Shown here in pieces: positions 16,188-25,944 of a stretch of DNA of 64,000 bases. A model generated the notes under the pieces. It worked only from the letters and a program-made list of their open reading frames with translations. It made no database searches and was not told where the DNA came from. The stretch comes from an uncultured Bacteroidales bacterium (GTDB taxonomy: Bacteria > Bacteroidota > Bacteroidia > Bacteroidales > UBA932), in NCBI GenBank assembly GCA_946405435.1, contig CAMJHF010000011.1, positions 1 to 64,000 on the forward strand, written 5' to 3'. The position numbers and the translations under genes are program-made. Within the stretch, counting starts at the first letter, position 1. Each line of letters opens with the position of its first letter.

Positions 16188-18099
16188 ACTCCCCTACGAA
16201 GGGGGCTTGATCGAGGAAAACCTGCCCGCAGGTATCCTTCACACTTATGAGAAGATCTGGACCAACGTCTATCGCGAGTCGCGTCTGGCGTCGTACCGCA
16301 TTGCCGACATCATCATCGAGGGCATCAAGGCGGCGGGGGAGAGGCCTTTCCGCCTCGGCCTTTCAACCGGGGTCACCCCGGTTTCTCTCTACAATGAACT
16401 GTCCCGCCGTTTCGACAAGGGACTGGTGTCGTTCAAGAACGTAGAGGTGTTCTCGATAGACGAGTATTATCCTTCTTCCAAGGATGAGGCTCAGAGCCGC
16501 AACCACAGGCTGCACGAGGCGCTCCTCGACCATGTGGACATTCCCAAGGAAAACGTCCATATTCCCGACGGAACCGTATCGCAGCAGGATCTTTCGGAGT
16601 ATTGCAAAGCCTTCGACAAGCTTGCACACGGACTTGACATGCTGGTCATAGGCGTGGGCGAGCAGGGACAGGTGGGATTCAACGAGGCCGGCTCAAGCGA
16701 GACCTCGCGCACCAGGACGGTCCGCCTATCGTATGCCTCCCGCAAGCGCCAGGCTTCCAATAATTTCAACCACAACTTCGCCGATACTCCCGACAAGGCC
16801 ATCACCATGGGAATAGGAACCATGATGTCTGCAAAACGCATCATCCTCATGGCGTGGGGCGAGGACAAGGCCGCTGCCGTGAAGGCCATTGCCGAAGGTC
16901 CGGTGGACCCGGCCTGCCCGGCATCTTTCCTGCAGCGTCACGAAAAGATTTCCTTCTATGTGGACGAGGCCGCGGCAAGCCTGCTCACACGTTCCGAGGC
17001 ACCCTGGCTCGTGGGACCCTGCGACTGGACGCCAAAGTTCGTGCGCAAGGCCGTGGTTTGGCTGTGCCAGACTGTGCACAAGCCTATTCTCAAGCTCACG
17101 GAAAGGGATTACCTGGAGAACAACCTGGGAGAGCTGCTTGAAAAGTTCGGCTCCTACAACAAGATAAACATCGACGTTTTCAACGACCTCCAGCACACTA
17201 TCTCCGGATGGCCGGGCGGCAAGCCCAACGCTGACGACAGCACCCGTCCCGTCAAGGCCCTGCCTTATCCCAAGACGGTGCTCATATTTTCTCCCCACCC
17301 CGACGACGACGTCATTTCCATGGGCGGAACTTTCATCCGCCTGGTAAGCCAGGGCCACAACGTGCATGTGGCTTATGAGACTTCCGGCAACGTGGCTGTC
17401 CACGACGACGTGGTGCTGCAGCACATAGATGTCGCTGCCGAACTTGGCTACGGCAACCGTTTCGACGAGGTCAAGGCGCTCATAGACAGCAAGGTGCCCG
17501 GCGAGCCGGAGCCTCGCGCGCTTCTGGACATCAAGGCGGCCATACGCCGCAGCGAAGCCCGCGGAGCCGTGCGCTCATTCGGCCTGGACGAGAACCACAA
17601 CGCCCACTTCCTCAACCTGCCGTTCTACGAGTCGGGAGGTATCAAGAAGATGCCCCGCACGCAGGCGGATGTGGATATTATAAAGAAACTTGTGCTCGAG
17701 ATCAAGCCCCACATGGTGTTCATGGCCGGCGACCTTGCCGATCCGCACGGCACCCACAGGGTGTGCACGGAGGCCGCTATAGAGGCGCTGCGCCAGCTGC
17801 GCGAGGAGGGCAATCCCTGGATGGACAACCTGCATGTATGGTTGTACAGGGGCGCCTGGATGGAGTGGGAACTTGGCCGTGTAGACATGGCGGTGCCCCT
17901 TTCCCCCGAGGAGGTTATCAAAAAGCGCCATGCAATCTTCCGCCACCTTTCACAAAAAGACATCGTACCGTTCCCGGGTGAAGACCCGCGCGAGTTCTGG
18001 CAGCGCGCCGAGGACCGCACGGCCAATACGGCCCGTTTGTACGACGAGCTGGGAATGGCTGAGTATCAGGCAATTGAAGTATTCTTAAAACTATATTAA
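16171..18099 (+). CDS. glucosamine-6-phosphate deaminase-like protein fused to LmbE/PIG-L domain
   Basis: A 642-residue fusion. Residues ~1-280 are NagB-like (FRLGLSTGVTPVSLYNEL; FSIDEYYP; VIGVGEQGQVGFNEAGS). In the canonical GGVGEDGHIAFNEP loop of the adjacent NagB, the catalytic Asp and His are replaced here by Glu-Gln-Gly-Gln, so deaminase activity is uncertain. Residues ~365-600 form a PIG-L/LmbE deacetylase domain with LIFSPHPDDDVISMGG, the zinc-binding signature. The two-domain protein is typical of Bacteroidota. It could deacetylate an N-acetylhexosamine compound, with the NagB-like part binding the sugar phosphate; that division of labour is inference. The ATG overlaps mtlA by 17 bases. 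Confidence 0.88.
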   Translation: MEKHLELPYEGGLIEENLPAGILHTYEKIWTNVYRESRLASYRIADIIIEGIKAAGERPFRLGLSTGVTPVSLYNELSRRFDKGLVSFKNVEVFSIDEYYPSSKDEAQSRNHRLHEALLDHVDIPKENVHIPDGTVSQQDLSEYCKAFDKLAHGLDMLVIGVGEQGQVGFNEAGSSETSRTRTVRLSYASRKRQASNNFNHNFADTPDKAITMGIGTMMSAKRIILMAWGEDKAAAVKAIAEGPVDPACPASFLQRHEKISFYVDEAAASLLTRSEAPWLVGPCDWTPKFVRKAVVWLCQTVHKPILKLTERDYLENNLGELLEKFGSYNKINIDVFNDLQHTISGWPGGKPNADDSTRPVKALPYPKTVLIFSPHPDDDVISMGGTFIRLVSQGHNVHVAYETSGNVAVHDDVVLQHIDVAAELGYGNRFDEVKALIDSKVPGEPEPRALLDIKAAIRRSEARGAVRSFGLDENHNAHFLNLPFYESGGIKKMPRTQADVDIIKKLVLEIKPHMVFMAGDLADPHGTHRVCTEAAIEALRQLREEGNPWMDNLHVWLYRGAWMEWELGRVDMAVPLSPEEVIKKRHAIFRHLSQKDIVPFPGEDPREFWQRAEDRTANTARLYDELGMAEYQAIEVFLKLY

Positions 18100-18102
18100 A
18101 AA

Positions 18103-18882
18103 ATGAAAGTCATAATTCGCAACACAATGAAGGAGGCCTCGGTTTGGGCCGCCCGCTACATCGCAGAAAAGATTAACGCCAAAGCGGCGCGCACTTCCGA
18201 GCCTTTCGTGCTGGGCCTCTGCACCGGCTCCACCCCTATTGAAACATACAACGAACTTATTCGCCTGGTAAAAGCCGGATCAGTATCTTTCAAGAATGTT
18301 GTCTCCTTCAACATGGACGAGTATGTGGGCCTGCCCGTCGAGCACCCCGAAAGCTACCACAGCTTCATGCACAAATATCTGTTCGACCATATCGACGAGC
18401 CTGCGGCAAATATCCACATCCTCGACGGCAACGCCCCTGACCTTGCCGCTGAATGCGCCGCTTACGAGCAGGCCATAGAGAAGGCCGGCGGTTTCGACCT
18501 TTTCCTTGGCGGAGTAGGCGAGGACGGACATATTGCGTTCAACGAGCCTTTCTCTTCGCTGCAGTCCCGCACCCGCGTAATCAGCCTCACTCCCCAGACC
18601 CGTGAGGTCAACTCCCGCTTCTTCGACAATGACCCTGCGAAGGTGCCTGCACAGGCCCTTTCCGTCGGAGTAGCCACCGTCATGGATGCACGCGAGGTTG
18701 TGGTACTGGCATTCGGTTCCAAGAAGGCAAATGCCCTGCGCGCCGCAGTCGAGGGTCCTGTGAGCCATTATTGCACCCTCAGCGCCCTGCAGATGCATCC
18801 TGCCGGTATCATCGCCTGCGATGACGCAGCAGCCGGCGAGCTTCGTGTCAACAGCTACCGTTATTTCAAAGCTACTGAATAG
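18103..18882 (+). CDS. nagB: glucosamine-6-phosphate deaminase
   Basis: A 259-residue enzyme that converts glucosamine-6-phosphate to fructose-6-phosphate and ammonia. Motifs: LGLCTGSTPIETYNEL (phosphate loop), VVSFNMDEYVGLP (catalytic Asp region) and GGVGEDGHIAFNEP (Asp-His-Glu). Length is close to E. coli NagB (266). It lies 3 bases after the NagB-LmbE fusion gene, which has lost these catalytic residues, so this gene probably supplies the real deaminase activity. Product and mannitol catabolism meet at fructose-6-phosphate. Confidence 0.95.
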   Translation: MKVIIRNTMKEASVWAARYIAEKINAKAARTSEPFVLGLCTGSTPIETYNELIRLVKAGSVSFKNVVSFNMDEYVGLPVEHPESYHSFMHKYLFDHIDEPAANIHILDGNAPDLAAECAAYEQAIEKAGGFDLFLGGVGEDGHIAFNEPFSSLQSRTRVISLTPQTREVNSRFFDNDPAKVPAQALSVGVATVMDAREVVVLAFGSKKANALRAAVEGPVSHYCTLSALQMHPAGIIACDDAAAGELRVNSYRYFKATE

Positions 18883-18884
18883 AA

Positions 18885-20507
18885 TTGGAAAAGAAGAAGG
18901 TCATCCCTGCCCTTTGGGGGCTGTCCATCACTTCAGCTATACTGCTCAGTGTCCCGTGGTTGATTCCGCACACCGGAGTCGTGGCACTGGTGGCCCTGGT
19001 GCCGCTGCTGTGTGCCGACTTCATTGCCTCGGGGGCGGGGATACGACACTTCTGGCGCTGGCATTACTTTACCTTCGTTGCCTGGAACGCCCTCACTACT
19101 TTCTGGGTATGCAATGCTACGATAGGCGGAGGGATATTCGCAGTGCTTGCCAACGCCCTTCAGATGTCGCTGATCTTCGGATTGTTCCGTCTTTCCAAAA
19201 AGCATCTGTCGGGAGTCTTGCCCTACATCCTTTTGGCCGCGGCCTGGATAGCCTGGGAGAGATGGTACCTTGTGAGCGCCGAGATTTCATGGCCATGGCT
19301 TGTGCTGGGCAATGCATTCGCCACCACCGTGAAAGACATCCAGTGGTACAGTGTAACCGGCACACTTGGCGGTTCTCTCTGGGTGTGGAGTTCCAACCTC
19401 GTCATCTTCGGGCTTCTGGTATCCATTGCCGGAGGCTGGTGGAAAACGTGGAACGCCAAGGCCAGGACCGCGGCGGCCATAGGGCTCCCGCTGCTGGTGG
19501 TGGGTCCAATAATCTGCTCCACCATAATGTATTATGCCTATTTGGAGCAGTCGGAGGGCAAGGTCGAGGTGGTCATAGGCCAGCCCAATCTTGATCCATA
19601 CAAGAAATTCACCTCCATGACACAGGACCGGCAGACGGCCCTGCTGCTGGACTTGTACAAGAGTGAACTGGAAAAGGCGCCCGCAGACCTTCTGGTGGCT
19701 CCGGAGACTTTCTGCTCGGATGTGATTCTGGGCAGCGAACAAACGTCTCCTACATGGCAGGCTTTCAACGGCTTCCTGAAGGATTATCCGGAAAGCGGCA
19801 TCCTTTTCGGAGCCGCCACCAACGAACTCTTCACTACCAGGTCCGCCCCGGATCTTCTTTGTTACCCTTGGGGAAACGGCTGGCGCAAGCCTCACAATAG
19901 CGCGGTAATGCTGGGCCAGAACGGCCGCACCGAGATCTTCCACAAGAGCAAGCTTGTGGTCGGAACGGAACTTACTCCTTATCCCAAGGTCTTTGTGCCC
20001 CTGGACAACTGGCTGTCGCGTACTTTCGGCGACGGACGTCCCATGATGGCCCGCGATTCCGGGCAGGACCATATTACCCTCCTGCACCTCGATGACAGTA
20101 CCGCTTTCGGCTGTGCGGTGTGCTATGAGTCTGTATACGGTGAATATTGTACTGACTATGTGCGCAGGGGTGCCACTTTCCTGGCGGTGATAACCAACGA
20201 CTCCTGGTGGGGCAATACTCCGGGTTATCGTCAGCACTTGAGCTACAGCAGTCTAAGGGCCATCGAGCTGCGCCGCGACATAGCCCGCTGCGGTAACAGC
20301 GGCATCAGCTGCTTCATAGATCAGCGCGGCAATATCGTGGAGCAGGGGCCCTGGTGGGAGGAAGCCGTCCTTCGCGGGAGCGTCAACCTGAATACACGGC
20401 AGAGCTTTTTCACCCGCCACGGAGATATTGCAGGGCGCGTGAGCACGCTGGTTTTCCTATTGATGCTCGCCTTGCTGCTCGTGCGTATGTTGGCAAGGAA
20501 AAAATAG
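18885..20507 (+). CDS. lnt: apolipoprotein N-acyltransferase
   Basis: A 540-residue inner-membrane enzyme that adds the third acyl chain to lipoproteins. About six N-terminal membrane helices precede a periplasmic nitrilase-like domain. The catalytic triad is visible: Glu274 in LLVAPETFCSD, Lys356 in IFHKSKLVVG and Cys413 in CAVCYESVYG, followed by TNDSWWG. One more hydrophobic helix ends the protein. The only start that keeps the first helix is TTG 18885, 2 bases after the nagB stop, so it is probably read through from nagB. The many lipoproteins in this window would be its substrates. Confidence 0.92.
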   Translation: MEKKKVIPALWGLSITSAILLSVPWLIPHTGVVALVALVPLLCADFIASGAGIRHFWRWHYFTFVAWNALTTFWVCNATIGGGIFAVLANALQMSLIFGLFRLSKKHLSGVLPYILLAAAWIAWERWYLVSAEISWPWLVLGNAFATTVKDIQWYSVTGTLGGSLWVWSSNLVIFGLLVSIAGGWWKTWNAKARTAAAIGLPLLVVGPIICSTIMYYAYLEQSEGKVEVVIGQPNLDPYKKFTSMTQDRQTALLLDLYKSELEKAPADLLVAPETFCSDVILGSEQTSPTWQAFNGFLKDYPESGILFGAATNELFTTRSAPDLLCYPWGNGWRKPHNSAVMLGQNGRTEIFHKSKLVVGTELTPYPKVFVPLDNWLSRTFGDGRPMMARDSGQDHITLLHLDDSTAFGCAVCYESVYGEYCTDYVRRGATFLAVITNDSWWGNTPGYRQHLSYSSLRAIELRRDIARCGNSGISCFIDQRGNIVEQGPWWEEAVLRGSVNLNTRQSFFTRHGDIAGRVSTLVFLLMLALLLVRMLARKK

Positions 20508-20512
20508 TTTAG

Positions 20513-20520
20513 TATCTTTG
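20513..20520 (+). promoter_or_regulatory. -7 box directly before the LysE-type gene
   Basis: TATCTTTG matches TAnnTTTG and lies only 5 bases before ATG 20526, predicting a leaderless or nearly leaderless mRNA. Confidence 0.6.
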
Positions 20521-20525
20521 CCGCC

Positions 20526-21149
20526 ATGTTTGTCGAACTCATCAAAGCTTTCCTAGTCGGCGTCATCGCCTCGGCTCCTCCGGGTCCGGTGTCGCTGCTC
20601 GTAGTCCAGAAAACTTTCTGCCACGGCCGGGGCGCAGGATTCGCTGCCGGTGTGGGTTCGGCGGTGGTAGACACTTTCTATGCCGTCGTGAGCCTTTTCG
20701 CCTTCATGCTCATAGGCGATTTCTTTACGCGGAACGAGGCGTGGATAATGCTCGCCGGAGGATTGCTGGTGGCGCTGGTGGGGCTTTCGATGTTCCGCCG
20801 CAAACCGATAAAGACGCTCAAGGTCGCCGACACCACCAAGGCCAAGGCTGTCCAGTACGCCCTGCAGGCTGCTGGCTGCGCGCTTGCCAACCCCGGCGCT
20901 ATGGCTTATATGTTCGCCCTTGTGGCCCTTATGGGGCTTGACGTAAGCGAGACCGTCGCGCCTGTATGGCTTATAATCCTGCTTGTCTTTGCAGGTGCCC
21001 TTACCTGGTGGTTCTCGCTGGCTTACGCCGCCAACAAGATGAGAAATTCTTTTGAAATTAAAACCCTTAACCGCGTCAACAAGGTGGCCGGTGCCGTCGT
21101 GGTCGGCTTCGGCCTGGTGCTTATGGTTCGCGGTGTTATTTTGTTCTGA
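20526..21149 (+). CDS. LysE/RhtB-family exporter
   Basis: A 207-residue membrane protein with six predicted helices. The N-terminal block VGVIASAPPGPVSLLVVQ is the family signature, and a second small-residue-rich segment (AGCALANPGAMAYMF) matches the repeat half. The family exports amino acids or related small metabolites; the substrate cannot be deduced. It sits between lnt and a PASTA-domain gene with 2 bases to the latter. Confidence 0.88.
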   Translation: MFVELIKAFLVGVIASAPPGPVSLLVVQKTFCHGRGAGFAAGVGSAVVDTFYAVVSLFAFMLIGDFFTRNEAWIMLAGGLLVALVGLSMFRRKPIKTLKVADTTKAKAVQYALQAAGCALANPGAMAYMFALVALMGLDVSETVAPVWLIILLVFAGALTWWFSLAYAANKMRNSFEIKTLNRVNKVAGAVVVGFGLVLMVRGVILF

Positions 21150-21151
21150 GT

Positions 21152-21934
21152 ATGGCAGAAAAGAAATCTTCGCTTAACTGGATAGTTAAGAACCTGGTGC
21201 TTGGAGCCCTTTTCGTGGTAGTGGTTGTGGCTGCAGCCAGTATTTTCCTGGCGGTCCGCACCCGCCATGGCAAGGAAATCACCGTCCCGGACCTCACGAG
21301 CCAGACGGTCCAGGATGCACTCTCGACGGCAGGAGCCGCCGGCCTGCGGGTGCAGGTCGTGGATTCCGTCTATATGAAGAGGATGCCGCGCGGCGCTGTC
21401 GTGAGCCAGCTTCCCAAGGCGGGGGCCAAGGTCAAGCCCGGCCGTAAGATTTCCCTTACCATCAATTCGACTGTGCCCAAGAAAGTCAGCATGCCGAATC
21501 TGGTGCATGTGTCGCTGCGTCAGGCCAAGGCGGAACTTGCTGCCAAGGGACTGGTGCTGGGACGCCTGACCTATGTCAGCGACATCGCCACCAACAACGT
21601 GCTGGAGCAGCAGTACAGGGGACGCAGCGTAGCCCCTGGCCGGCAGCTGTATACCGGTTCGGTCATAGACCTGGTGCTGGGCCTCAATGGGGCTGACGCC
21701 ATGACTTATGTGCCCAACCTGCATGGATACAAATATCTTCGCGCAGTTGACGCCCTGCATGACAACTCGCTGAATGTGAGTGGATTGTTCTTCGACAAGT
21801 CGGTCCGCACCTATAATGATTCGCTCAATGCCGTGGTTTATTCCCAGCGCCCTTCGGCAACGGGTTATCCTACCGTCATGGGAACCGGCGTCACGCTTTA
21901 CCTGTCAGTAGATGGAAAGCCTTCCGCAGATTGA
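21152..21934 (+). CDS. PASTA-domain membrane protein
   Basis: A 260-residue protein: a short cytosolic start, one membrane helix (about 13-36), then PASTA repeats outside the membrane (ITVPDLTSQTVQDAL from ~44, VSMPNLVHVSLRQAKAEL from ~112, and a third, MTYVPNLHGYKYLRAVDAL, from ~184). PASTA modules bind peptidoglycan fragments. There is no kinase or transpeptidase domain, which is the usual stand-alone form in Bacteroidota. The next gene, rluD, starts 23 bases inside this one. Confidence 0.88.
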   Translation: MAEKKSSLNWIVKNLVLGALFVVVVVAAASIFLAVRTRHGKEITVPDLTSQTVQDALSTAGAAGLRVQVVDSVYMKRMPRGAVVSQLPKAGAKVKPGRKISLTINSTVPKKVSMPNLVHVSLRQAKAELAAKGLVLGRLTYVSDIATNNVLEQQYRGRSVAPGRQLYTGSVIDLVLGLNGADAMTYVPNLHGYKYLRAVDALHDNSLNVSGLFFDKSVRTYNDSLNAVVYSQRPSATGYPTVMGTGVTLYLSVDGKPSAD

Positions 21935-22961
21935 TCTGCCTGTCCCTGCAGACGACGAGCAGGAAGAACTCTTCGAGCATTTCCGGTTCGAGGTGGATCC
22001 CGGCCAGGACCCGCTCCGCATAGACAAATACATGACTGCACACATGGAACGGACATCGCGCCACAGGGTGCAGTGCGCCATCAAGGAGGGACTTGTATAC
22101 GTGGGCGACAGGCCCGTCAAAGCAAACTACATCGTGCGCCCCGGCGACGTGATCCGCTTTGTCATGCCTTACCGGCGCAGGGGAGTGGAGATAAAGCCCC
22201 AGGCGATACCGCTGAATATAGTCTATGAAGATGATGATGTGCTGGTGCTGGACAAACCGGCCGGCATGGTGGTGCATCCGGGGCACGGACACTACGAAGG
22301 CACGCTTGTGAACGCCCTGGCTTATCATCTCGGGATTTCGCAGGGTCCTGACGAGGGAGACGACCGTATGGGGGTGCTTGTGCACCGTATAGACAAGGAT
22401 ACCAGCGGCCTGCTGGTGGTGGCCAAGAACGACGAATCCCAGCTCAACCTGGCCCGTCAGTTCTTTGACCACAGCATAGAGAGGCGCTATAACGCCATAG
22501 TCTGGGGTGATATCAAGGAGGATGAAGGAACAGTGGACGCCAATCTTATGCGCGATCCTTCGGACCGTCTGCGTTTTTGCGTCACGCCGGACCCCGACAA
22601 GGGCAAGCATGCAGTGACGCATTGGCGCGTGCTGGAGCGCTTCGGCTTCGTGACGCTGGTAGAATGCCGCCTCGAAACGGGCCGCACCCACCAGATCCGC
22701 GTGCACATGTCAAGCATAGGCCACCCTTTGTTCGGCGACGACAGGTACGGCGGTACGGAAATCCGCCAAGGGACTATATATGCAAAGTACAAGCAGTTTA
22801 TACACAACTGCTTCGAAATCTGCCCGAGGCAGGCCTTGCACGCACGGACACTTGGTTTCGTGCATCCCCGTACGCGCAAGCTGCTGCAGTTCGAATCGCC
22901 CCTCCCGGAAGATATGGTGGCCCTCCTGGACAAGTGGAGGCGATATGTCGAGAGTGTTTAG
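21912..22961 (+). CDS. rluD: RluA/RluD-family 23S rRNA pseudouridine synthase
   Basis: A 349-residue enzyme. An N-terminal S4 RNA-binding domain (LRIDKYMTAH...GLVYVGDRPV, residues ~35-90) precedes the synthase domain with catalytic Asp161 in HRIDKDTSGLLVV. GRTHQIRVHMSSIGHP follows near residue 260. It converts specific uridines of large-subunit rRNA. The exact target (RluD or another RluA-type site) is inferred from length and the S4 domain. It starts 23 bases within the PASTA gene and its 3' end overlaps the convergent lon by 4 bases. Confidence 0.92.
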   Translation: MESLPQIDLPVPADDEQEELFEHFRFEVDPGQDPLRIDKYMTAHMERTSRHRVQCAIKEGLVYVGDRPVKANYIVRPGDVIRFVMPYRRRGVEIKPQAIPLNIVYEDDDVLVLDKPAGMVVHPGHGHYEGTLVNALAYHLGISQGPDEGDDRMGVLVHRIDKDTSGLLVVAKNDESQLNLARQFFDHSIERRYNAIVWGDIKEDEGTVDANLMRDPSDRLRFCVTPDPDKGKHAVTHWRVLERFGFVTLVECRLETGRTHQIRVHMSSIGHPLFGDDRYGGTEIRQGTIYAKYKQFIHNCFEICPRQALHARTLGFVHPRTRKLLQFESPLPEDMVALLDKWRRYVESV

Positions 22962-25327
22962 AAGATGAAGTCGATGACGTCGGAGATAGTCTTGACATAG
23001 TGGAATGTCAGGCCTTTGACGTAGATTTCCTTGATGTCCTCGACATCCTTGCGGTTCTCTTCGGATATTACGATGGTATGTACTCCGGCGCGCTTGGCGG
23101 CAAGGATTTTCTCCTTGATTCCGCCTACTGGCAGCACGCGGCCGCGCAGCGTCATCTCGCCGGTCATGGCTATGCCTTTCTTGACGGGCTCGCCGCGAAG
23201 GGCTGATACCATGGAACTTACCATTGTGATACCGGCCGACGGTCCGTCCTTGGGTGTCGCGCCTTCAGGTACGTGGACATGTATGTCTTTCTCCGAGAAG
23301 GTCTTGGAGTCCATCTTGGCCATGTCGGGGTGGGCCTTGATGTACTGATAGGCAATCGTGGCCGATTCTTTCATCACGTCTCCCAGGTTGCCGGTCATAG
23401 TCATCACGCCCTTGCCGGCGCTGACGGAACTCTCGACGAACAGGATTTCGCCGCCCATCTGTGTCCAGGCCAGGCCGGTGACCACGCCGGGAGCCTCGTT
23501 GCCCTTCTGCTGGTCGTGGAAATTGGTGGGCAGGCCAAGGTACTCTTTAAGGTGCTCCGGCTTGATGACGGAAGGATATTCCTGGCCCAAGGCAATCTTC
23601 TTGGCGGTCACACGCGCAATCTTGGCAATCTGCTTTTCAAGGCCGCGGACACCGCTCTCGTGAGTATACTGGTCGATTATCGCCTTGATGCCTGCGGCAC
23701 TGATTTTCAGGGCCTTGGCATCCAGGCCATGTTCCTTGAGCTGCTTGGGCAGCAGGAAGGCCTTGGCAATCTCGGCCTTTTCTTCTGCGAGGTATCCGGA
23801 AACGTTTATCAGTTCCATACGGTCCAGCAGGGCGGGCTGCACGGGCGACAGGCTGTTGGCGGTGGTGAGGAAGAGGACATTGCTGAGGTCATAGTCCAGG
23901 TCCAGATAGTTGTCGTGGAAGGTGGAGTTCTGCTCGGGGTCGAGCGCCTCCAGGAGGGCGGAAGACGGGTCGCCTTTGAAGTCGGAACCCAGTTTGTCTA
24001 TCTCGTCCAGCACGATTACGGGGTTGGAGGTGCCGGCACGGGCGATTCCGTTGAGGATACGTCCGGGGAGCGCTCCTACGTAGGTCTTGCGGTGTCCGCG
24101 GATTTCGGCCTCGTCGTGCATGCCGCCGAGCGAAATGCGTACGTACTTGCGGCCCAGGGCTCTGGCTATGGATTTGCCGAGGGAGGTCTTGCCCACTCCC
24201 GGAGGCCCGTAGAGGCACAGGATGGGAGACTTCATGTTCCCCTTGAGCTTGAGTACGGCAAGGTACTCGATGATACGGTCCTTGACGGTATCAAGGCCGT
24301 AGTGGTCCTCGTCGAGCACGGCCTGGGCATGCTTGAGGTCGAGGTTGTCCTCGCTCATCTCGCCCCAGGGCAGCTGGAGCATGAACTCCAGGTAGTTGTA
24401 CTGGACACTGTAATCCGGCGAGTTGGGATTGTATTTCTGAAGCTTGGCAAGTTCCTTGTCGAAGGCCTTTCCGATTTCTTCGGGCCATTTCTTGGCGGCG
24501 GCACGCTCACGGAACTTGTCAAAGTCCTCCTGGTCGTCCATGCCGAGCTCTTCCTGGATGGTGCGGAGCTGGCTGTTGAGGTAGTACTCTCTCTGCTGCT
24601 GGTCGATTTCGCTCTTGACCTTCTGGTTGATGTCCTGCTTGAGTTTCATCAACTGGATCTGGACGTCCAGGATGGAGAGCAGTTTCATGGCCCTCATCTT
24701 CACGTCGCCATATTGCAGCAGCTCCATCTTCTCCTTGAAGTTCTCGACCTCTATGGTGGTGGCCACGAAGTTGACCAGGAACTCGAAGTTGTCGATGGCC
24801 TTCAGGGCTCCGATGGACTCGCGGGAGCCCAGGTTCGAGGCGCGCAGCACCTGCATTGCCTTGTCCTTTATGGCTTCCGACACTGCCTTTATGTCGGTGG
24901 TGTTGGAATCATACACATTGTCACTGAGGTACAGTACCCTGGCGGTGATGTACGGGTCGAAACCTATGACGGTCTCCAGTTCGATGCGCTTGAATGCCTG
25001 GAGGATGGCGGTGAGGGTACCGTCCGGCATCTCGAGGGTCTTGAGGATGCGGCAGACCGTACCGTAGGTGTAGAGGTCCTCGGCGCCGGGATTCTCGACG
25101 GTGACGTCCTTCTGGGGCACGGCTCCGATATAGAAACCGTGCTCTTCGGCGTCCTGGATAAGACGGATGGACTTGTCCCTGCCGATGGTGATAGGGTAGA
25201 CCGTGCCAGGGAAGAGGGCGGCGTTCCTGAGCGCCAGCACAGGAAGTACGTCGGGCAGTTCTGATTCATTGACCTTGAAGGCCTGCTCTCCCTGAACGAC
25301 AGGGATAATGTTGATATCTTGCTTCAT
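22958..25327 (-). CDS. lon: ATP-dependent protease Lon
   Basis: A 789-residue cytosolic protease. The order is an N-terminal substrate-binding domain ([19 protein letters not shown]), a long coiled region, the AAA+ module with Walker [18 protein letters not shown], and the C-terminal protease domain with the Ser-Lys dyad ([14 protein letters not shown], Ser near 696; [14 protein letters not shown], Lys near 739). Length fits the family. It is divergent from the HU-family gene across 182 bases. No clear TAnnTTTG box is visible upstream; heat-shock control is possible but not shown. Confidence 0.97.
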   Translation of the reverse strand: MKQDINIIPVVQGEQAFKVNESELPDVLPVLALRNAALFPGTVYPITIGRDKSIRLIQDAEEHGFYIGAVPQKDVTVENPGAEDLYTYGTVCRILKTLEMPDGTLTAILQAFKRIELETVIGFDPYITARVLYLSDNVYDSNTTDIKAVSEAIKDKAMQVLRASNLGSRESIGALKAIDNFEFLVNFVATTIEVENFKEKMELLQYGDVKMRAMKLLSILDVQIQLMKLKQDINQKVKSEIDQQQREYYLNSQLRTIQEELGMDDQEDFDKFRERAAAKKWPEEIGKAFDKELAKLQKYNPNSPDYSVQYNYLEFMLQLPWGEMSEDNLDLKHAQAVLDEDHYGLDTVKDRIIEYLAVLKLKGNMKSPILCLYGPPGVGKTSLGKSIARALGRKYVRISLGGMHDEAEIRGHRKTYVGALPGRILNGIARAGTSNPVIVLDEIDKLGSDFKGDPSSALLEALDPEQNSTFHDNYLDLDYDLSNVLFLTTANSLSPVQPALLDRMELINVSGYLAEEKAEIAKAFLLPKQLKEHGLDAKALKISAAGIKAIIDQYTHESGVRGLEKQIAKIARVTAKKIALGQEYPSVIKPEHLKEYLGLPTNFHDQQKGNEAPGVVTGLAWTQMGGEILFVESSVSAGKGVMTMTGNLGDVMKESATIAYQYIKAHPDMAKMDSKTFSEKDIHVHVPEGATPKDGPSAGITMVSSMVSALRGEPVKKGIAMTGEMTLRGRVLPVGGIKEKILAAKRAGVHTIVISEENRKDVEDIKEIYVKGLTFHYVKTISDVIDFIF

Positions 25328-25446
25328 AGTGGTAATTCTCTGTCAAAATGTCAGTAAACCCCGCAAAATTGCGGCAAATCCTTATTTGGTCAATCTCCGT
25401 GCCAAAGAAAAGGCTGAAAATATTTTGATTGTTGGAAATTTAGCGC

Positions 25447-25454
25447 TATTTTTG
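25447..25454 (+). promoter_or_regulatory. -7 box for the HU-family gene
   Basis: TATTTTTG matches TAnnTTTG, 55 bases before ATG 25510. Confidence 0.55.
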
Positions 25455-25509
25455 CGTTCCAAATTGATAGAGAGAAAGATATACCAACCAATAATTAACC
25501 TTATTAATT

Positions 25510-25785
25510 ATGACAAAAGCAGAAATCGTAAGCGAAGTTGCAAAGGCAACCGGCATTGAAAGAGCAACAGTTCAGACAGTTATCGAGGCCGCCATGGAGT
25601 CTGTAAAGAATTCCGTAATCAAGGGAGAACCCGTGTATCTCCGTGGTTTCGGCAGCTTTATCATCAAGCACCGCGCCCAGAAAGCCGCACGCAATATCAC
25701 CAAGAAGACAACTATCACCATCCCTGCACACAATATCCCCGCATTCAAGCCCTCCAAGGCTTTCAGCGCGGAAATGCAGAAATAA
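25510..25785 (+). CDS. hup: HU/IHF-family DNA-binding protein
   Basis: A 91-residue nucleoid protein. The first half forms the dimerising helices (TKAEIVSEVAKATGI); the second holds LRGFGSFIIKHR and the basic DNA-wrapping arm, which here carries IPAHNIPAFKPSKAF in place of the more usual IPA-N-P-F-G-K. Length is standard. It is followed after 12 bases by a tiny basic ribosome-type protein, and the pair probably share a transcript ended by the hairpin at 25896. Confidence 0.93.
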   Translation: MTKAEIVSEVAKATGIERATVQTVIEAAMESVKNSVIKGEPVYLRGFGSFIIKHRAQKAARNITKKTTITIPAHNIPAFKPSKAFSAEMQK

Positions 25786-25797
25786 TTCATTAATTAT

Positions 25798-25887
25798 ATG
25801 CCTAACGGAAAGAAGCATAAAAGACACAAGATGGCGACGCACAAGCGTAAAAAACGCTTGCGTCTGAACAGGCACAAGAAGAAATAG
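25798..25887 (+). CDS. 29-residue basic protein, AURKAIP1/COX24-like (small ribosomal protein type)
   Basis: MPNGKKHKRHKMATHKRKKR and nine further residues rich in Lys, Arg and His, ending in KKK. This tiny protein is conserved in Bacteroidota and annotated as AURKAIP1/COX24-domain, a mitoribosomal small-subunit-related motif (KRxKMxxHKxKKR). It probably binds the ribosome. It is too short for ordinary gene finders but has a clean ATG, in-frame TAG and its own downstream terminator. Confidence 0.85.
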   Translation: MPNGKKHKRHKMATHKRKKRLRLNRHKKK

Positions 25888-25895
25888 TCGCTCTA

Positions 25896-25929
25896 GGCCC
25901 GGCGGGAGATCCGGCCGGGTCTTTTGTTT
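25896..25929 (+). terminator. rho-independent terminator after the 29-residue gene
   Basis: GGCCCGGC (25896-25903) pairs with GCCGGGTC (25914-25921) including one G-U, followed by TTTTGTTTT. Confidence 0.8.
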
Positions 25930-25944
25930 TATTACCGTCCCATA

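Noticed and set aside
23273..25264. 663-codon open frame on the plus strand
   Set aside because: Lies entirely antisense to lon, with Val/Leu/Gly-heavy content typical of the complement of GC-rich coding DNA; no motif or promoter.
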